A DNA stretch of 51,281 nucleotides from Jiangella muralis. Lineage in GTDB: Bacteria > Actinomycetota > Actinomycetes > Jiangellales > Jiangellaceae. This document shows, one piece after another, positions 33,091 to 41,776 of this stretch. The translations under genes were made by a program, and so were the position numbers. The stretch lies in the NCBI RefSeq assembly GCF_001270745.1, contig NZ_LFXL01000046.1, positions 1-51,281 on the forward strand. The letters run 5' to 3'. The stretch's first letter is position 1. Each line of letters begins with the position of its first letter. The notes beneath the pieces were generated by a model that searched no databases, was not told the DNA's origin, and was given only the letters and a program-made list of their open reading frames with translations.

Positions 33091-33516
33091 TCAGCCGCGC
33101 GTGCGCTGCGGCGGCAGGCGGCGGCCGCGGACGATCTCGGGAACGATGCGGATGTAGTGCGGCCGCTCGCCCGGCGCCCACGGCGTCAGCCCCAGCGTCG
33201 CCAGTTCACGTCGCTCGGTCTCGTCGGAGACCGCCTCGGCCCGCCCGATCAGCACCACCGACCACCCGGCCAACGCGTCCTCGTCGTACTGGTCGGCCTC
33301 GAACGCGACGACGGCGGACCGGGTGGCGGCGGCCAGCTTCGAGCCCATCCCGGTCCGGATGATCACGTCGTCGCCGTCGAGGACGAAGTTCACCGGCTGG
33401 ATCGCCGGCAGTGCACCCTCGGTGAACACGATGCGCCCGATCGGCACGCCGGCGAGCAGTGCGTAGCACGTGCTCCGGTCCAGCCGCTCGAGTCCCGCGG
33501 AATCGGCATCGCCCAT
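33091..33516 (-). CDS. Pyridoxamine 5'-phosphate oxidase-fold protein
   Basis: 141 residues from the ATG at 33516; a GTG three codons upstream is possible. The split-barrel signature is LLAGVPIGRIVFTEGALPAIQPVNFVLDGDDVIIRTGMGSKLAAA, followed by AVVAFEADQYDEDALAGWSVVLIGRAEAVS and the C-terminal PHYIRIVPEIVRGRRL. Actinobacterial members bind FMN, F420 or haem and act as small redox or binding proteins; the cofactor cannot be read here. The upstream region contains the first of two LacI-type sites and an inverted repeat, but these seem to serve the divergent importer operon. Confidence 0.88.
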   Translation of the reverse strand: MGDADSAGLERLDRSTCYALLAGVPIGRIVFTEGALPAIQPVNFVLDGDDVIIRTGMGSKLAAATRSAVVAFEADQYDEDALAGWSVVLIGRAEAVSDETERRELATLGLTPWAPGERPHYIRIVPEIVRGRRLPPQRTRG

Positions 33517-33588
33517 GGGGTCCACGCGACCATGATCCCGCCGCGCCTGGCAAGGCCGCCAGAGGGGGCGGGCGTCCGCCGCAGCGAG

Positions 33589-33600
33589 GAAATCGATTGC
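33589..33600. promoter_or_regulatory. LacI-type operator, upstream copy
   Basis: GAAATCGATTGC matches the perfect palindrome at 33736-33747 in 11 of 12 bases. The two sites are 147 bases apart, close to 14 helical turns, a spacing that allows repression by looping. Confidence 0.55.
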
Positions 33601-33626
33601 CTTCCACCGCACACTAGCACCAGCCA

Positions 33627-33676
33627 TGATCATCAACCTTTTGAGCTGCCGTGCCGACCGGAAAGGTTGATGATCA
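33627..33676. repeat. Inverted repeat with 15-bp arms
   Basis: TGATCATCAACCTTT (33627-33641) and AAAGGTTGATGATCA (33662-33676) are perfectly complementary around a 20-base loop. The architecture (long arms with a TGATC end, 20-26-base loop) recalls the elements at 31.9-32.0 kb, but the arm sequence differs. It lies between divergent genes, so it is not a simple terminator. Confidence 0.75.
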
Positions 33677-33700
33677 CGGTCGACTCCGGGACGGCGGCTA

Positions 33701-33747
33701 TTGACGCGTGATCGGTTGACCTCTATCGTCCCGTAGAAATCGATTTC
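33701..33747 (+). promoter_or_regulatory. Promoter and LacI-type operator of the family-1 sugar importer operon
   Basis: TTGACG (33701-33706), 17 bases, TATCGT (33724-33729). The predicted transcript start falls near 33736, where the perfect palindrome GAAATCGATTTC (33736-33747) begins. A repressor bound there would block initiation. A second -35-like TTGACC lies at 33716. Confidence 0.7.
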
Positions 33748-33772
33748 CGAGGCGTCGATCAAGGAGGATCCG

Positions 33773-35116
33773 GTGCCCTTCACCCCAGACCATCCGGCCG
33801 TCGGTGCCGGACCCCTGACGCGTCGCCGGCTGCTGCAGCTCATGGGCGCCGCGGCGGCGGTCCCGGTGCTCGGCTCGGCCACCGGCTGCGAGAGCCCCGG
33901 CTCCACCAGCGGCGGAGGCGGAGGCGGCGGCGGGAGTGACACGCTGACGTTCGTGTACCGCGGCGACGCCAACCAGCAGGAGGCGTTCAAGCAGCTGTTC
34001 GCCGAGTTCAACAAGGTCGAGCCGGACATCAAGCTGAAGGCGCAGGGCATCGCCGCGGACACCTGGGGCGACTTCTCCAACACGGTGGCGACGCGGATCG
34101 CGGGCGGGCAGGTGCCGGACATCATCCAGATCGCCACCGAGGGGCAGCGGATCTTCGCGTCGAAGGACCTGCTCGAACCGCTCGAGCCGTACCTGGAGCG
34201 CGACAAGGACGTCGTCGACGACTACTTCGCCGACATCGACCCGAACCTGGTCGAGTGGAACACGAAGTACGCGTCGCACGACGGCAAGACGTACTACATC
34301 CCGGGCGGCTACAACACGGTCTGCTTCTGGTACAACACCGAGACCTGGGCCGCCGCCGGCGCCACCCCGCCCGCACCCGGCTGGACGTGGGACGACTTCC
34401 TGGTCGCGGCCGAGCAGCTGAAGGCGGCCGGGGTGTACATCCTGCCGATCGGCTCCGACCCGTTCACCGCGATCATGCCGTGGATGCTCACCAACGGCGG
34501 CTCGCCGCTGGACGAGGACTGGGCCACCCCGACGTTCGACACGCCCCAGTCGATCGAGTCGCTGCAGTTCTGCCGCGATCTCATCGCCAACGGCTACGCG
34601 CCCGAGCCGGGCGGCGCGTTCGACGCCGGCGAGGCGCTGACGAAGGGCACGCTGGCCGCGATAGCGGGCGGCCGCTGGCCGGTCATCGACATGCGCCGGC
34701 TGGAGTTGGTCGACAAGATGGCCATCGTGCCGATGCCGCAGCAGGCCGGGCCCGGCTCGCCGGTCGGCTGGGACGCCTGGCCGATCACCAAGGCGTCGGA
34801 GAAGAAGGACGCCGCCTGGACCTTCATCAAGTTCATGATGTCGAAGGAGGCCGGCGAGTACTACGCCTCGATCGGCGGCACCATCGTCCCGGCCCGGCTC
34901 TCCGTCGCGAACAGCCCCGCGTTCACCGACAACGCGCCCGAGGGGACGACGGCGCTGGCGGAGGCCATCTCGTACGCGACGCCGGTGCCGTCGCCGGACC
35001 GCGGCGCCGAGGTGCAGACGGCGATGATCAACGCCTGGGACAAGGCGCTCAGCGGCAACGAGTCGCCGGAGGCGGCGCTCGCGCAGGCGAACGAGGAACT
35101 GGCCGGCCTGCTATGA
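33773..35116 (+). CDS. ABC sugar-binding lipoprotein, family 1
   Basis: 447 residues from a GTG at 33773 behind AAGGAGGA. It has a twin-Arg start (LTRRRLLQLMG) and lipobox cysteine C39 (SATGC), followed by a Gly-rich linker. The mature region is an extracellular solute-binding protein family 1: TLTFVYRGDANQQEAFKQLFAEFNKVEPDIKLKAQG, then YYIPGGYNTVCFWYNTETWAAAGATPP and GWDAWPITKASEKKDAAWTFIKFMMS. It captures an oligosaccharide or other carbohydrate for the two permeases that follow. Two LacI-type sites precede it, but no LacI gene is adjacent, so the repressor must be encoded elsewhere. Confidence 0.93.
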   Translation: MPFTPDHPAVGAGPLTRRRLLQLMGAAAAVPVLGSATGCESPGSTSGGGGGGGGSDTLTFVYRGDANQQEAFKQLFAEFNKVEPDIKLKAQGIAADTWGDFSNTVATRIAGGQVPDIIQIATEGQRIFASKDLLEPLEPYLERDKDVVDDYFADIDPNLVEWNTKYASHDGKTYYIPGGYNTVCFWYNTETWAAAGATPPAPGWTWDDFLVAAEQLKAAGVYILPIGSDPFTAIMPWMLTNGGSPLDEDWATPTFDTPQSIESLQFCRDLIANGYAPEPGGAFDAGEALTKGTLAAIAGGRWPVIDMRRLELVDKMAIVPMPQQAGPGSPVGWDAWPITKASEKKDAAWTFIKFMMSKEAGEYYASIGGTIVPARLSVANSPAFTDNAPEGTTALAEAISYATPVPSPDRGAEVQTAMINAWDKALSGNESPEAALAQANEELAGLL

Positions 35117-36048
35117 CGACCGGCCTCGCCGCACCGGCCGGTGTCGGCGCCGCCGCTCCCCCGCGGCGCCGCGCCAAGCGCCGTCAGACGTTGGCCGGCT
35201 GGGCGTTCCTCAGCCCGGCGCTGGTGCTGTTCCTGCTCTTCGTCGCGGGGCCGTTCGCGTTCGCGATCTTCCTCAGCGTGCACTCGTGGGACCTGCTGAC
35301 GCCGCGCGAGTACGTCGGGCTGGCGAACTTCCGGCAGCTGTTCTCCGACCCGCTGCTGCCCAAGGCGCTGCTGAACACGTTCCTGTTCGCGCTCGCCTCG
35401 GTGGTGACGCACGTGTTCGGCGCGCTGCTGCTGGCGCTGGCGGTGAACCGGCCGATGAACCGGTTCGTCTCGTACTTCACCCGCAGCGCGGTGTTCTTCC
35501 CGTACCTGCTGTCGTGGGCGGCGGTCGCGCTGCTCTGGAAGTACGTCCTCGACCCGACGTTCGGGCTGGTGGCGTACTACCTCGACAAGATCGGCATCGA
35601 CGCGCCGAACTGGTTCGTCGACCCGTCGTGGTCGCTGGCGGCGATCATCGGCATCGACTTCTGGTACACCATCGGGTTCACCTTCGTGATCATGCTCGCG
35701 GGCCTGCAGACGGTGCCGTCGGAGCTGGTCGAGGCGGCCCGCACCGACGGCGCCAACCGGTGGCAGGTCTTCTGGCACGTGACCGTCCCGATGATGTCGC
35801 CGGTGCTGTTCTTCGCCGTGATCATCACGTTCATCGGCGCGTTCCAGATCTTCGACCCGATCCAGATCATCACCGGGGGCGGTCCCGACGACGCCACGAT
35901 GACGATCGTCATGTTCCTGTACCAGACCGGATTCCAGGCCTTCCAGATCGGCTACGCGTCGGCCATCGCGATCCTCGTCTTCGTCGTGATCATGGCGGTG
36001 ACCGGCCTGCAGTTCCTGGTCGCGCGGAAGTGGGTGTACGAGCGATGA
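35113..36048 (+). CDS. ABC sugar permease, MalF/UgpA type
   Basis: 311 residues. The ATG at 35113 overlaps the binding-protein stop. It has six membrane helices; the first follows a basic N-terminus (RRRAKRRQTLAGWAFLSPALVLFLLFVAGPFAFAIFLS), and the EAA loop is ELVEAARTDGANRWQVFWHVTVPMMSPVLFF. The conserved FDPIQIITGGGPDDATMTIVMFLYQTGF near the C-terminus is diagnostic of sugar importers of the CUT1 class. It pairs with the next permease. The operon has no ATPase, so a shared MsiK-like ATPase encoded elsewhere is expected. Confidence 0.93.
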   Translation: MTTGLAAPAGVGAAAPPRRRAKRRQTLAGWAFLSPALVLFLLFVAGPFAFAIFLSVHSWDLLTPREYVGLANFRQLFSDPLLPKALLNTFLFALASVVTHVFGALLLALAVNRPMNRFVSYFTRSAVFFPYLLSWAAVALLWKYVLDPTFGLVAYYLDKIGIDAPNWFVDPSWSLAAIIGIDFWYTIGFTFVIMLAGLQTVPSELVEAARTDGANRWQVFWHVTVPMMSPVLFFAVIITFIGAFQIFDPIQIITGGGPDDATMTIVMFLYQTGFQAFQIGYASAIAILVFVVIMAVTGLQFLVARKWVYER

Positions 36049-36929
36049 GCCTGCGCGTCGACGTTGACGCCAACGAGCTGCTCCGGCCGCGCGAGCGCAA
36101 GCGGCGGCGGCGCCGTCCCGGCGCGATCGCCTTCGACGTCCTGATCCTCGTGATCGGGCTGCTGATGGCCGCGCCGCTGATCTGGCTGTTCGCCGCCAGC
36201 GCCACCGAGCCGGGCGAGGCGTTCACGCTGCCGCCGAAATGGCTGCCCACGCCGTTCTCGACGGAGAACTACTCGCGGGTGCTGGAGCTGATGCCGTTCG
36301 GGCGGATGGCGCTGAACAGCCTGATCGTGGCCGTCATCAGCGTCGGAGGGTCGCTGCTGGTCGCCGTGCTGGCGGCGTACGCGTTCTCGCGGCTGGCGTT
36401 CACCGGGCGCAACCAGGTGCTGGTGGTGCTGCTGAGCGCGCTGATGGTGCCGGCGCAGCTGACGATCATCCCGGTGTTCGTGCTGATGCGGAACCTGAAC
36501 CTGGTCGACACGCTGACGTCGCTGTGGCTGCCGGCGCTGATCAACGTGTTCGCGATCTTCTTCCTGCGGCAGTACTTCAACTCGATCCCGCGTGAGCTGG
36601 ACGAGGCGGCCCGCATCGACGGCGCCGGGCACCTGTGGATCCTGTTCCGGATGCTGGTGCCGCTGTCCGGGCCGGCGCTGTCGGCGCTGGCGATCCTCGG
36701 TTTCCAGGCGTCGTGGAACAACTACTTCGGCCCGCTGATCTTCATCTCCAGCCCGGAGAAGATGACGTTGCCGCTGGGGCTGGTGACGTTGCAGAGCGGG
36801 CAGGGCGGCGCGCCGGCGGCGGTCGTGTTCGCGGCCATCGCGATGGTGGTGGCGCCGGTGCTCGTTCTGTTCCTGGCGTTCCAGCGCAACTTCGTCGCGT
36901 CGGTGGCGACGGCCGGGCTGCGGGGGTGA
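36045..36929 (+). CDS. ABC sugar permease, MalG/UgpE type
   Basis: 294 residues. The ATG at 36045 overlaps the upstream stop (ATGA). It has a basic N-terminus, six membrane helices and the EAA loop PRELDEAARIDGAGHLWILFRMLVPLSGPAL. The conserved QYFNSIP segment before it and WNNYFGPLIFISSPEKMTLPLGL after it are typical CUT1 features. It forms a heterodimer with the MalF-type permease. Confidence 0.93.
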   Translation: MSLRVDVDANELLRPRERKRRRRRPGAIAFDVLILVIGLLMAAPLIWLFAASATEPGEAFTLPPKWLPTPFSTENYSRVLELMPFGRMALNSLIVAVISVGGSLLVAVLAAYAFSRLAFTGRNQVLVVLLSALMVPAQLTIIPVFVLMRNLNLVDTLTSLWLPALINVFAIFFLRQYFNSIPRELDEAARIDGAGHLWILFRMLVPLSGPALSALAILGFQASWNNYFGPLIFISSPEKMTLPLGLVTLQSGQGGAPAAVVFAAIAMVVAPVLVLFLAFQRNFVASVATAGLRG

Positions 36930-36931
36930 CG

Positions 36932-37624
36932 ATGCGGACGTTCGCGCCCGCGGCCGCCGCCGTGGAGGAGGACTGGCTGCGCCGCGGCGCCCGGTCGCTG
37001 TGGTCGCGGGCGCCGTGGGTGCTGGCCGCGTCGGCGCCGGTGCTCGCCGTCGCCGTGATGGCCGGCTGGCTGAGCGGCGGGCGGCTGCTGGTCGCGGCGC
37101 CGGTGGCCGGGTTCGCCGGGGCGCCGTTCCTGGTGGCGCTGGCGATCGTCGCGCAGCGGCTGGTGCTCGACGGCGAGGTGCGGGCTCGTGACCTGCGCGT
37201 GCCCGGGTGGGCCGGCGCCGTCGCGGTGCTGTGGACGGCCACGGCGGCGGTCGCGCTGACGCTGGCCGCGTTCGAGGTGTACGGCCGGACGGGGTCGGCG
37301 GCGGCCCTGGTCCCGGCGCTGGCGGGGTGCGTCGTCGCCGCGCACGCCGTCGCGCTCGCGCCGTCCGCCGTGGCGCTGGTCCTGGACCGGCCGCGGGCGC
37401 CATGGCGGCACGTCTGGGTCGTGGCGCTGCTCGCCGCCGCCCGACGGCCGGTGCCGGTGCTCGGCGGCTGGGTGGCCGCGGCGCTGCTGGGCCGGCTGGC
37501 GCTGCAACTGCAGGCGCTGCTGCTGGTGGTGCCGGGCGTCGCCGCGGTCGTGCTGGTCAGCGCCGCGTGGACGGCGCTCGGCGGGCTCGGCGTCATGCCG
37601 TCGCGCCACACCTCCCAGGACTGA
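36932..37624 (+). CDS. Membrane protein, probably YesL/DUF624-like
   Basis: 230 residues from the ATG at 36932; a GTG at 36926 overlapping the upstream stop is equally possible. It has about six hydrophobic helices with few charged loops (APWVLAASAPVLAVAVMAGWL, APFLVALAIVAQRLVLDGEV, AVAVLWTATAAVALTLAAFEVYG, others). Position inside a CUT1 sugar importer operon, size and the layout of the second helix followed by a short charged D-G-E-V segment suggest the YesL (DUF624) family, which accompanies such importers in Gram-positive bacteria with unknown role. Sequence similarity seen is weak, so the family name is tentative. Confidence 0.6.
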   Translation: MRTFAPAAAAVEEDWLRRGARSLWSRAPWVLAASAPVLAVAVMAGWLSGGRLLVAAPVAGFAGAPFLVALAIVAQRLVLDGEVRARDLRVPGWAGAVAVLWTATAAVALTLAAFEVYGRTGSAAALVPALAGCVVAAHAVALAPSAVALVLDRPRAPWRHVWVVALLAAARRPVPVLGGWVAAALLGRLALQLQALLLVVPGVAAVVLVSAAWTALGGLGVMPSRHTSQD

Positions 37625-37637
37625 CGGAAGGACATCG

Positions 37638-40166
37638 ATGCCCCGCACGATCCCCCACGCCGACGGACGGCACGTCGCGCTGCCGCTGGGCGGCATCGGC
37701 ACCGGCACGGTGGCCCTCGGCGCCGACGGCGGGCTGCGCCAGTGGCAGTTGCACAACACCGGCAACCACCGCGGCGATCTGCCCGGCTCGTTCCTGGCGC
37801 TGCGGGCCACCCAGTGGGAGCCGCCGCTGGACGAGTTGCGCGTCCTGCAGGCGCGGCCGGTCCCGGGCCCGCACGCGCCGACGCCGCTGGTCACCGACGA
37901 CGTCGTACCGGACTGGCAGGCCGAGCTGGCGACGCGGTACGGCTTCGAGACCGCCGGGTTCAGCGCGACCTATCCGTCGGCGCGGGTCGAGCTGGCCGAC
38001 GCCGCGGTGCCGCTGGACGTCACGCTCGAGGCGCTCAACCCGCTGGCGCCGATGGACGAGGACGCGTCGTCGCTGCCGGTCGTCATGCTGACGATCACGC
38101 TGCGCAACACCGGCGAGTACCCCGTGCACGGGCAGCTCGGCGCCGCGCTGCAGAACGCCGTCGGCCACGACGGGGTGTCGCCGATCGACGGCGTGCAGGG
38201 CGCCGGGTACGGCGGCAACACCAACCGGGTCACGCGCGGCGGCGGCTGGACCCGCGTCGTCATGGAGAACCACACGCTGGCCGCCGAGCACCCCGGCGCC
38301 GGGCAGCTGGTGCTCGCCGTCGATGATCCAGGCGCGGCCGTGCTCACGCAGTGGCGCCGGCCGGAGGAGTTCCTGGCGTTCCTGCGCCGCCGCGGCCTCA
38401 GCCGGGCCGGCGCGCAGGGCGGCGTGCCCGGCGCCAGCCTGCCCGGCGCGACCTGGAACGGCGGCATCGCCGCGCCGTTCCACCTGGAGCCGGGCGCGAC
38501 CACGCGGCTGCGCGTCCTCGTCGCCTGGCACTTCCCGAACCGCTACGTCGACTTCAACCAGTTCGGCCCGCCGCGGCCGGAGTGGGGCCCGACCCGGTTC
38601 TGGCTCGGCAACCACTACGCGCTCGCGCACGCCGACGCCGTCGACGTCGCCCACTCGGTGGAGTCGCGGTGGGACGAGCTGGTCGAGCGGACGTCGGCCT
38701 GGACCGGCCTGCTGGCCACGAGCGCGCTGCCCGCCGACGCCGTCGAGCACCTGGCGGCGCAGGCGGCGTTCCTGCGCAGCCCGTCCTGCTTCCGCGCCGC
38801 CGACGGCCGGTTCTTCGGCTTCGAGGGGGTGAACGGCGCCTCCACCCTCGGCCACGCCGGCGACACCGGCGGGTCGTGCCCGCTGAACTGCACCCACGTG
38901 TGGACGTACGCGCAGGCGGTCGCCGCGCTGTTCCCCGGCCTGGAGCGGTCGATGCGCGAGACCGAGTTCGACGTCATGCAGGCGCCGGACGGGGCGATCC
39001 CGCACCGCGTCATCGTCCCCACGTACCTGCCGCAGCTGTGGGACGTGCCGATCGGCGGGCCGGACGAGCCGGCGCTGGACGGCATGCTCGGGACCGTCCT
39101 CAAGACCTACCGCGAGGTGCGCGCGACCGGCGACCTCGACTGGCTGCGACGGTACTGGCCGCGGCTGCGCCGGCTGGCCGGGCACGTCCGCGGCCGCTGG
39201 GACCCGTCCGCGTCGGGCGTGCTGCGCGGCGTCCAGCCCAGCACCCACGACATCGACCTGAGCGGCGTCAACCCGTTCATGGGGTCGCTGTGGCTGGCCG
39301 CGCTGCGGGCGCTGGAGGAACTGGCGCTGCTGGTGGACGAGCCGGAGTACGCGCGCGAGCACCGCGAGCTGTTCGAGCGCGGGTCCGCCGCCTACGACCA
39401 GCTGTTGTGGAACGGCGAGTACTACCAGCAGCTGCTCGAGCCCGGCGACGACCCCACCTTCCAGTGGGAGACCGGCTGCCTCACCGACCAGCTGCTCGGG
39501 CAGTGGTGGGCGCACCAGCTCGACCTCGGCCACGTCCTGCCGCGCGAGCACGTCGTCACCGCGCTGCGCTCGATCGTCCGGCACAACCTGCGGCACGGGT
39601 TCGACGGCTTCGACCATCCGTACCGCGTCTTCGCCGACGGCGACGACATCGGCGTGCTCATGTGCACGTGGCCGCGCGGCGGACGCCCGGCCGTGCCGAC
39701 CCGCTACTGCGACGAGGTGTGGACCGGCTCGGAGTACCAGCTCGCGGCCGCGTGCCTGGCCGAAGGGCTGGCCGACGAGGGCTGGGCGGTGCTGCGCGGC
39801 GTCTGGGGCCGCTACGACGGGCGGCGGCGCAACCCGTACAACGAGATCGAGTGCGGCGACCACTACGTCCGCGCGATGGCCGGCTGGTCGGTGCTGCCCG
39901 CGCTGACCGGCGCGCGCTGGAACGCCGTCGACGGGACGCTGCGGCTGCGCGTGCCGGACGACGGCGCGAGCTGGCCGGTCACGCTGGGCACGGCGTGGGG
40001 CCGGGTGTCGCGGACCGGCTCCGCCGTCGTGCTCGACCTGCTGCACGGCGCGCCGGCGGTGCGACGCTGCGAGCTGCTGGCGCCGTCCGGCGAGATCGTC
40101 GCGTCCGCCGCGGGGACGGACCTCGCGGCGTCGTCGGCGCCGCTGGTCATGCGGTTGCCCGGCTGA
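37638..40166 (+). CDS. GH116-family glycoside hydrolase (beta-glucosidase/glucosylceramidase type)
   Basis: 842 residues. The N-terminal beta-sandwich starts VALPLGGIGTGTVALGADGGLRQWQLHNTGNHRGD. The C-terminal alpha/alpha barrel (from about residue 390) has GSCPLNCTHVWTYAQAVAALFPGLERSMRETEF, WLRRYWPRLRRLAGHV and a region TRYCDEVWTGSEYQLAAACLAEGLADEGW. These correspond to the hallmark stretches of family 116, which includes GBA2-like glucosylceramidases and bacterial beta-glucosidases/xylosidases. There is no signal peptide, so it acts inside the cell on the imported sugar. It ends the sugar importer operon; a hairpin follows. Confidence 0.85.
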   Translation: MPRTIPHADGRHVALPLGGIGTGTVALGADGGLRQWQLHNTGNHRGDLPGSFLALRATQWEPPLDELRVLQARPVPGPHAPTPLVTDDVVPDWQAELATRYGFETAGFSATYPSARVELADAAVPLDVTLEALNPLAPMDEDASSLPVVMLTITLRNTGEYPVHGQLGAALQNAVGHDGVSPIDGVQGAGYGGNTNRVTRGGGWTRVVMENHTLAAEHPGAGQLVLAVDDPGAAVLTQWRRPEEFLAFLRRRGLSRAGAQGGVPGASLPGATWNGGIAAPFHLEPGATTRLRVLVAWHFPNRYVDFNQFGPPRPEWGPTRFWLGNHYALAHADAVDVAHSVESRWDELVERTSAWTGLLATSALPADAVEHLAAQAAFLRSPSCFRAADGRFFGFEGVNGASTLGHAGDTGGSCPLNCTHVWTYAQAVAALFPGLERSMRETEFDVMQAPDGAIPHRVIVPTYLPQLWDVPIGGPDEPALDGMLGTVLKTYREVRATGDLDWLRRYWPRLRRLAGHVRGRWDPSASGVLRGVQPSTHDIDLSGVNPFMGSLWLAALRALEELALLVDEPEYAREHRELFERGSAAYDQLLWNGEYYQQLLEPGDDPTFQWETGCLTDQLLGQWWAHQLDLGHVLPREHVVTALRSIVRHNLRHGFDGFDHPYRVFADGDDIGVLMCTWPRGGRPAVPTRYCDEVWTGSEYQLAAACLAEGLADEGWAVLRGVWGRYDGRRRNPYNEIECGDHYVRAMAGWSVLPALTGARWNAVDGTLRLRVPDDGASWPVTLGTAWGRVSRTGSAVVLDLLHGAPAVRRCELLAPSGEIVASAAGTDLAASSAPLVMRLPG

Positions 40167-40182
40167 GCCGCCCGGGCGGCTC
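40165..40182. terminator. Bidirectional hairpin between convergent operons
   Basis: GAGCCGCCCGGGCGGCTC is a perfect 18-base palindrome that overlaps the GH116 stop codon and lies 14 bases from the end of the convergent beta-helix gene. It could terminate both operons. Confidence 0.55.
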
Positions 40183-40195
40183 GGCCGGGCGCTCG

Positions 40196-41752
40196 TCAGG
40201 CGACGCCCGCCGGGTCGGTCAGCGAGCCGCTGCCCTGGTCGTCGACCGGGCCGGTCGTGTAGCCGCCGCGCAGGTCGTTGCCGGTGTGCCAGGTGCCGGT
40301 GGCGCCCACACCGATCGCGATGCCGTACGCCGCGTCGCCGCGCACCACGTTGCCGCGCACGACCACCTCGGCGACGGTGCCGGTGACGCGCACGCCCGCC
40401 GCCGTCGGGTCGTCGGCCCGGTTCTGCGCCACCAGCGCGGCGTTGCTGGCGTCCGCGACGACGATGGACTCCGCGCCCGTGCGGGCCACCGCGTTCGACG
40501 TGACCACCGCCCGCGGCGCGTCGTGCAGCCGGATGCCGGCGCCCTCGCAGTCCTCGACCACGTTCCCGCTGACGACGCAGCCGTCGGTGCGGTAGACCGA
40601 GATGCCCTCCATCGCGACGCCCTCGACCACGTTGTCCGCGACGGTCAGCCGGTGCGTCCGCGCGTTGTTCAGCCGGCCGACGCAGATCGCGGCGTCCGGT
40701 GGCCGGCCGGCCGCCTCCTGCACCCCGGCCAGCCCGCGCAGGGTGTTCCCGGCGACGACGACGTTGCCGCCGGTCTGCACCCCGGCCGGGCCGATCTGGA
40801 TGCCGCCACCGCCGCCGACGATCTGGTTGCCCTGCACGACGCCGTCGAGCCAGTCGTAGAGCCGGACCGCCCACTCGGTGCACTGGTCGGCGTAGTTGCC
40901 GACCACGCGCAGGCCGGTGTGCTGGTGGCCGTCCGGGCCGCCGTGCGAGCCGACCAGCCGCGGGTACGACGGGAAGTCCGCCGACGGGCCCGCGTAGCAG
41001 CCGCTGACCTCGACGTCCTTGCAGCCGTAGAAGTCCGGCGCGCCGAACAGGGTGAAGTGGCCGGGGCCGCCGGCGTAGTCCATGTGCACGGCCTCGGAGT
41101 ACTGCCGGTTGCCCTGCGGGTCGGAGAACCCCTCGAACCGGCAGTTCACCACCCGGACCGTCTCGACGGCGTTCAGCTCCATGGCGTGCCAGCCCTGCAC
41201 GTCGCGCACCCGGACGTCGTACACCCGGATGTTGCGGCCGTGGCTGAACGAGAAGCCGTTGCCGTTGAGCGCCACGTTCGAGGCGTTGACGTCCCAGACG
41301 CCGCCCTGGATGACGATGTCCGACTCGCCGTCGACGCCGGTGGCGGTCATGTCGCCGAGCACGCCGTTACCGACGATGCTCGGCCCGTCCGTCCGGCGGA
41401 TCACGCTGGTCGCGGTGGCCAGCACGGTGGTGCCGCCGAACACCGTCAGCATGGTCGAGACCGGGTACGTGCCGGGCGGCAGGTACACCGTCCGGCCGCG
41501 GCCGGCGTCGAGCGCCGCCTGGATCGCCGCGGTGTCGTCGGCGACGCCGTCGCCCACGGCGCCGTGGTCGCGCACGTCGACCACGAGGTCGCCGCGCTGC
41601 ACCGGGTCGGACGACCCGGGCGGCGGCGACGGCGGTGACGCCGCGGTCCGCCCCCAGGCCGGCGCCGCGGTGGCGAGGCCGGCCGCCGAGACCGCGCCCG
41701 CGGCGGCGACGCGCAGCAGGTTCCTGCGGGCAGGATGGTGAGGTGTCGTCAC
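40196..41752 (-). CDS. Secreted right-handed beta-helix protein (pectate-lyase-3 type start)
   Basis: 518 residues from a GTG at 41752 with GAGGAG upstream. A Tat-like signal (ARRNLLRVAAAGAVSAAGLATAAPAWG) exports it. The mature N-terminus VDVRDHGAVGDGVADDTAAIQAALDAGRGRTVYLPPGTYPV is the entry module of pectate_lyase_3/GH28-like beta-helices. From about residue 170 on, short repeats such as NVVVAGNTLRG, HRLTVADNVVEG and GCVVSGNVVEDCEG follow, each a beta-helix turn. It is probably a polysaccharide lyase, hydrolase or epimerase of unknown specificity. It is the last gene of the Ugp-like operon, 24 bases after the permease stop. Confidence 0.85.
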   Translation of the reverse strand: MTTPHHPARRNLLRVAAAGAVSAAGLATAAPAWGRTAASPPSPPPGSSDPVQRGDLVVDVRDHGAVGDGVADDTAAIQAALDAGRGRTVYLPPGTYPVSTMLTVFGGTTVLATATSVIRRTDGPSIVGNGVLGDMTATGVDGESDIVIQGGVWDVNASNVALNGNGFSFSHGRNIRVYDVRVRDVQGWHAMELNAVETVRVVNCRFEGFSDPQGNRQYSEAVHMDYAGGPGHFTLFGAPDFYGCKDVEVSGCYAGPSADFPSYPRLVGSHGGPDGHQHTGLRVVGNYADQCTEWAVRLYDWLDGVVQGNQIVGGGGGIQIGPAGVQTGGNVVVAGNTLRGLAGVQEAAGRPPDAAICVGRLNNARTHRLTVADNVVEGVAMEGISVYRTDGCVVSGNVVEDCEGAGIRLHDAPRAVVTSNAVARTGAESIVVADASNAALVAQNRADDPTAAGVRVTGTVAEVVVRGNVVRGDAAYGIAIGVGATGTWHTGNDLRGGYTTGPVDDQGSGSLTDPAGVA

Positions 41753-41776
41753 GGTGAGTTCTCCTCGCAGTAGGAG

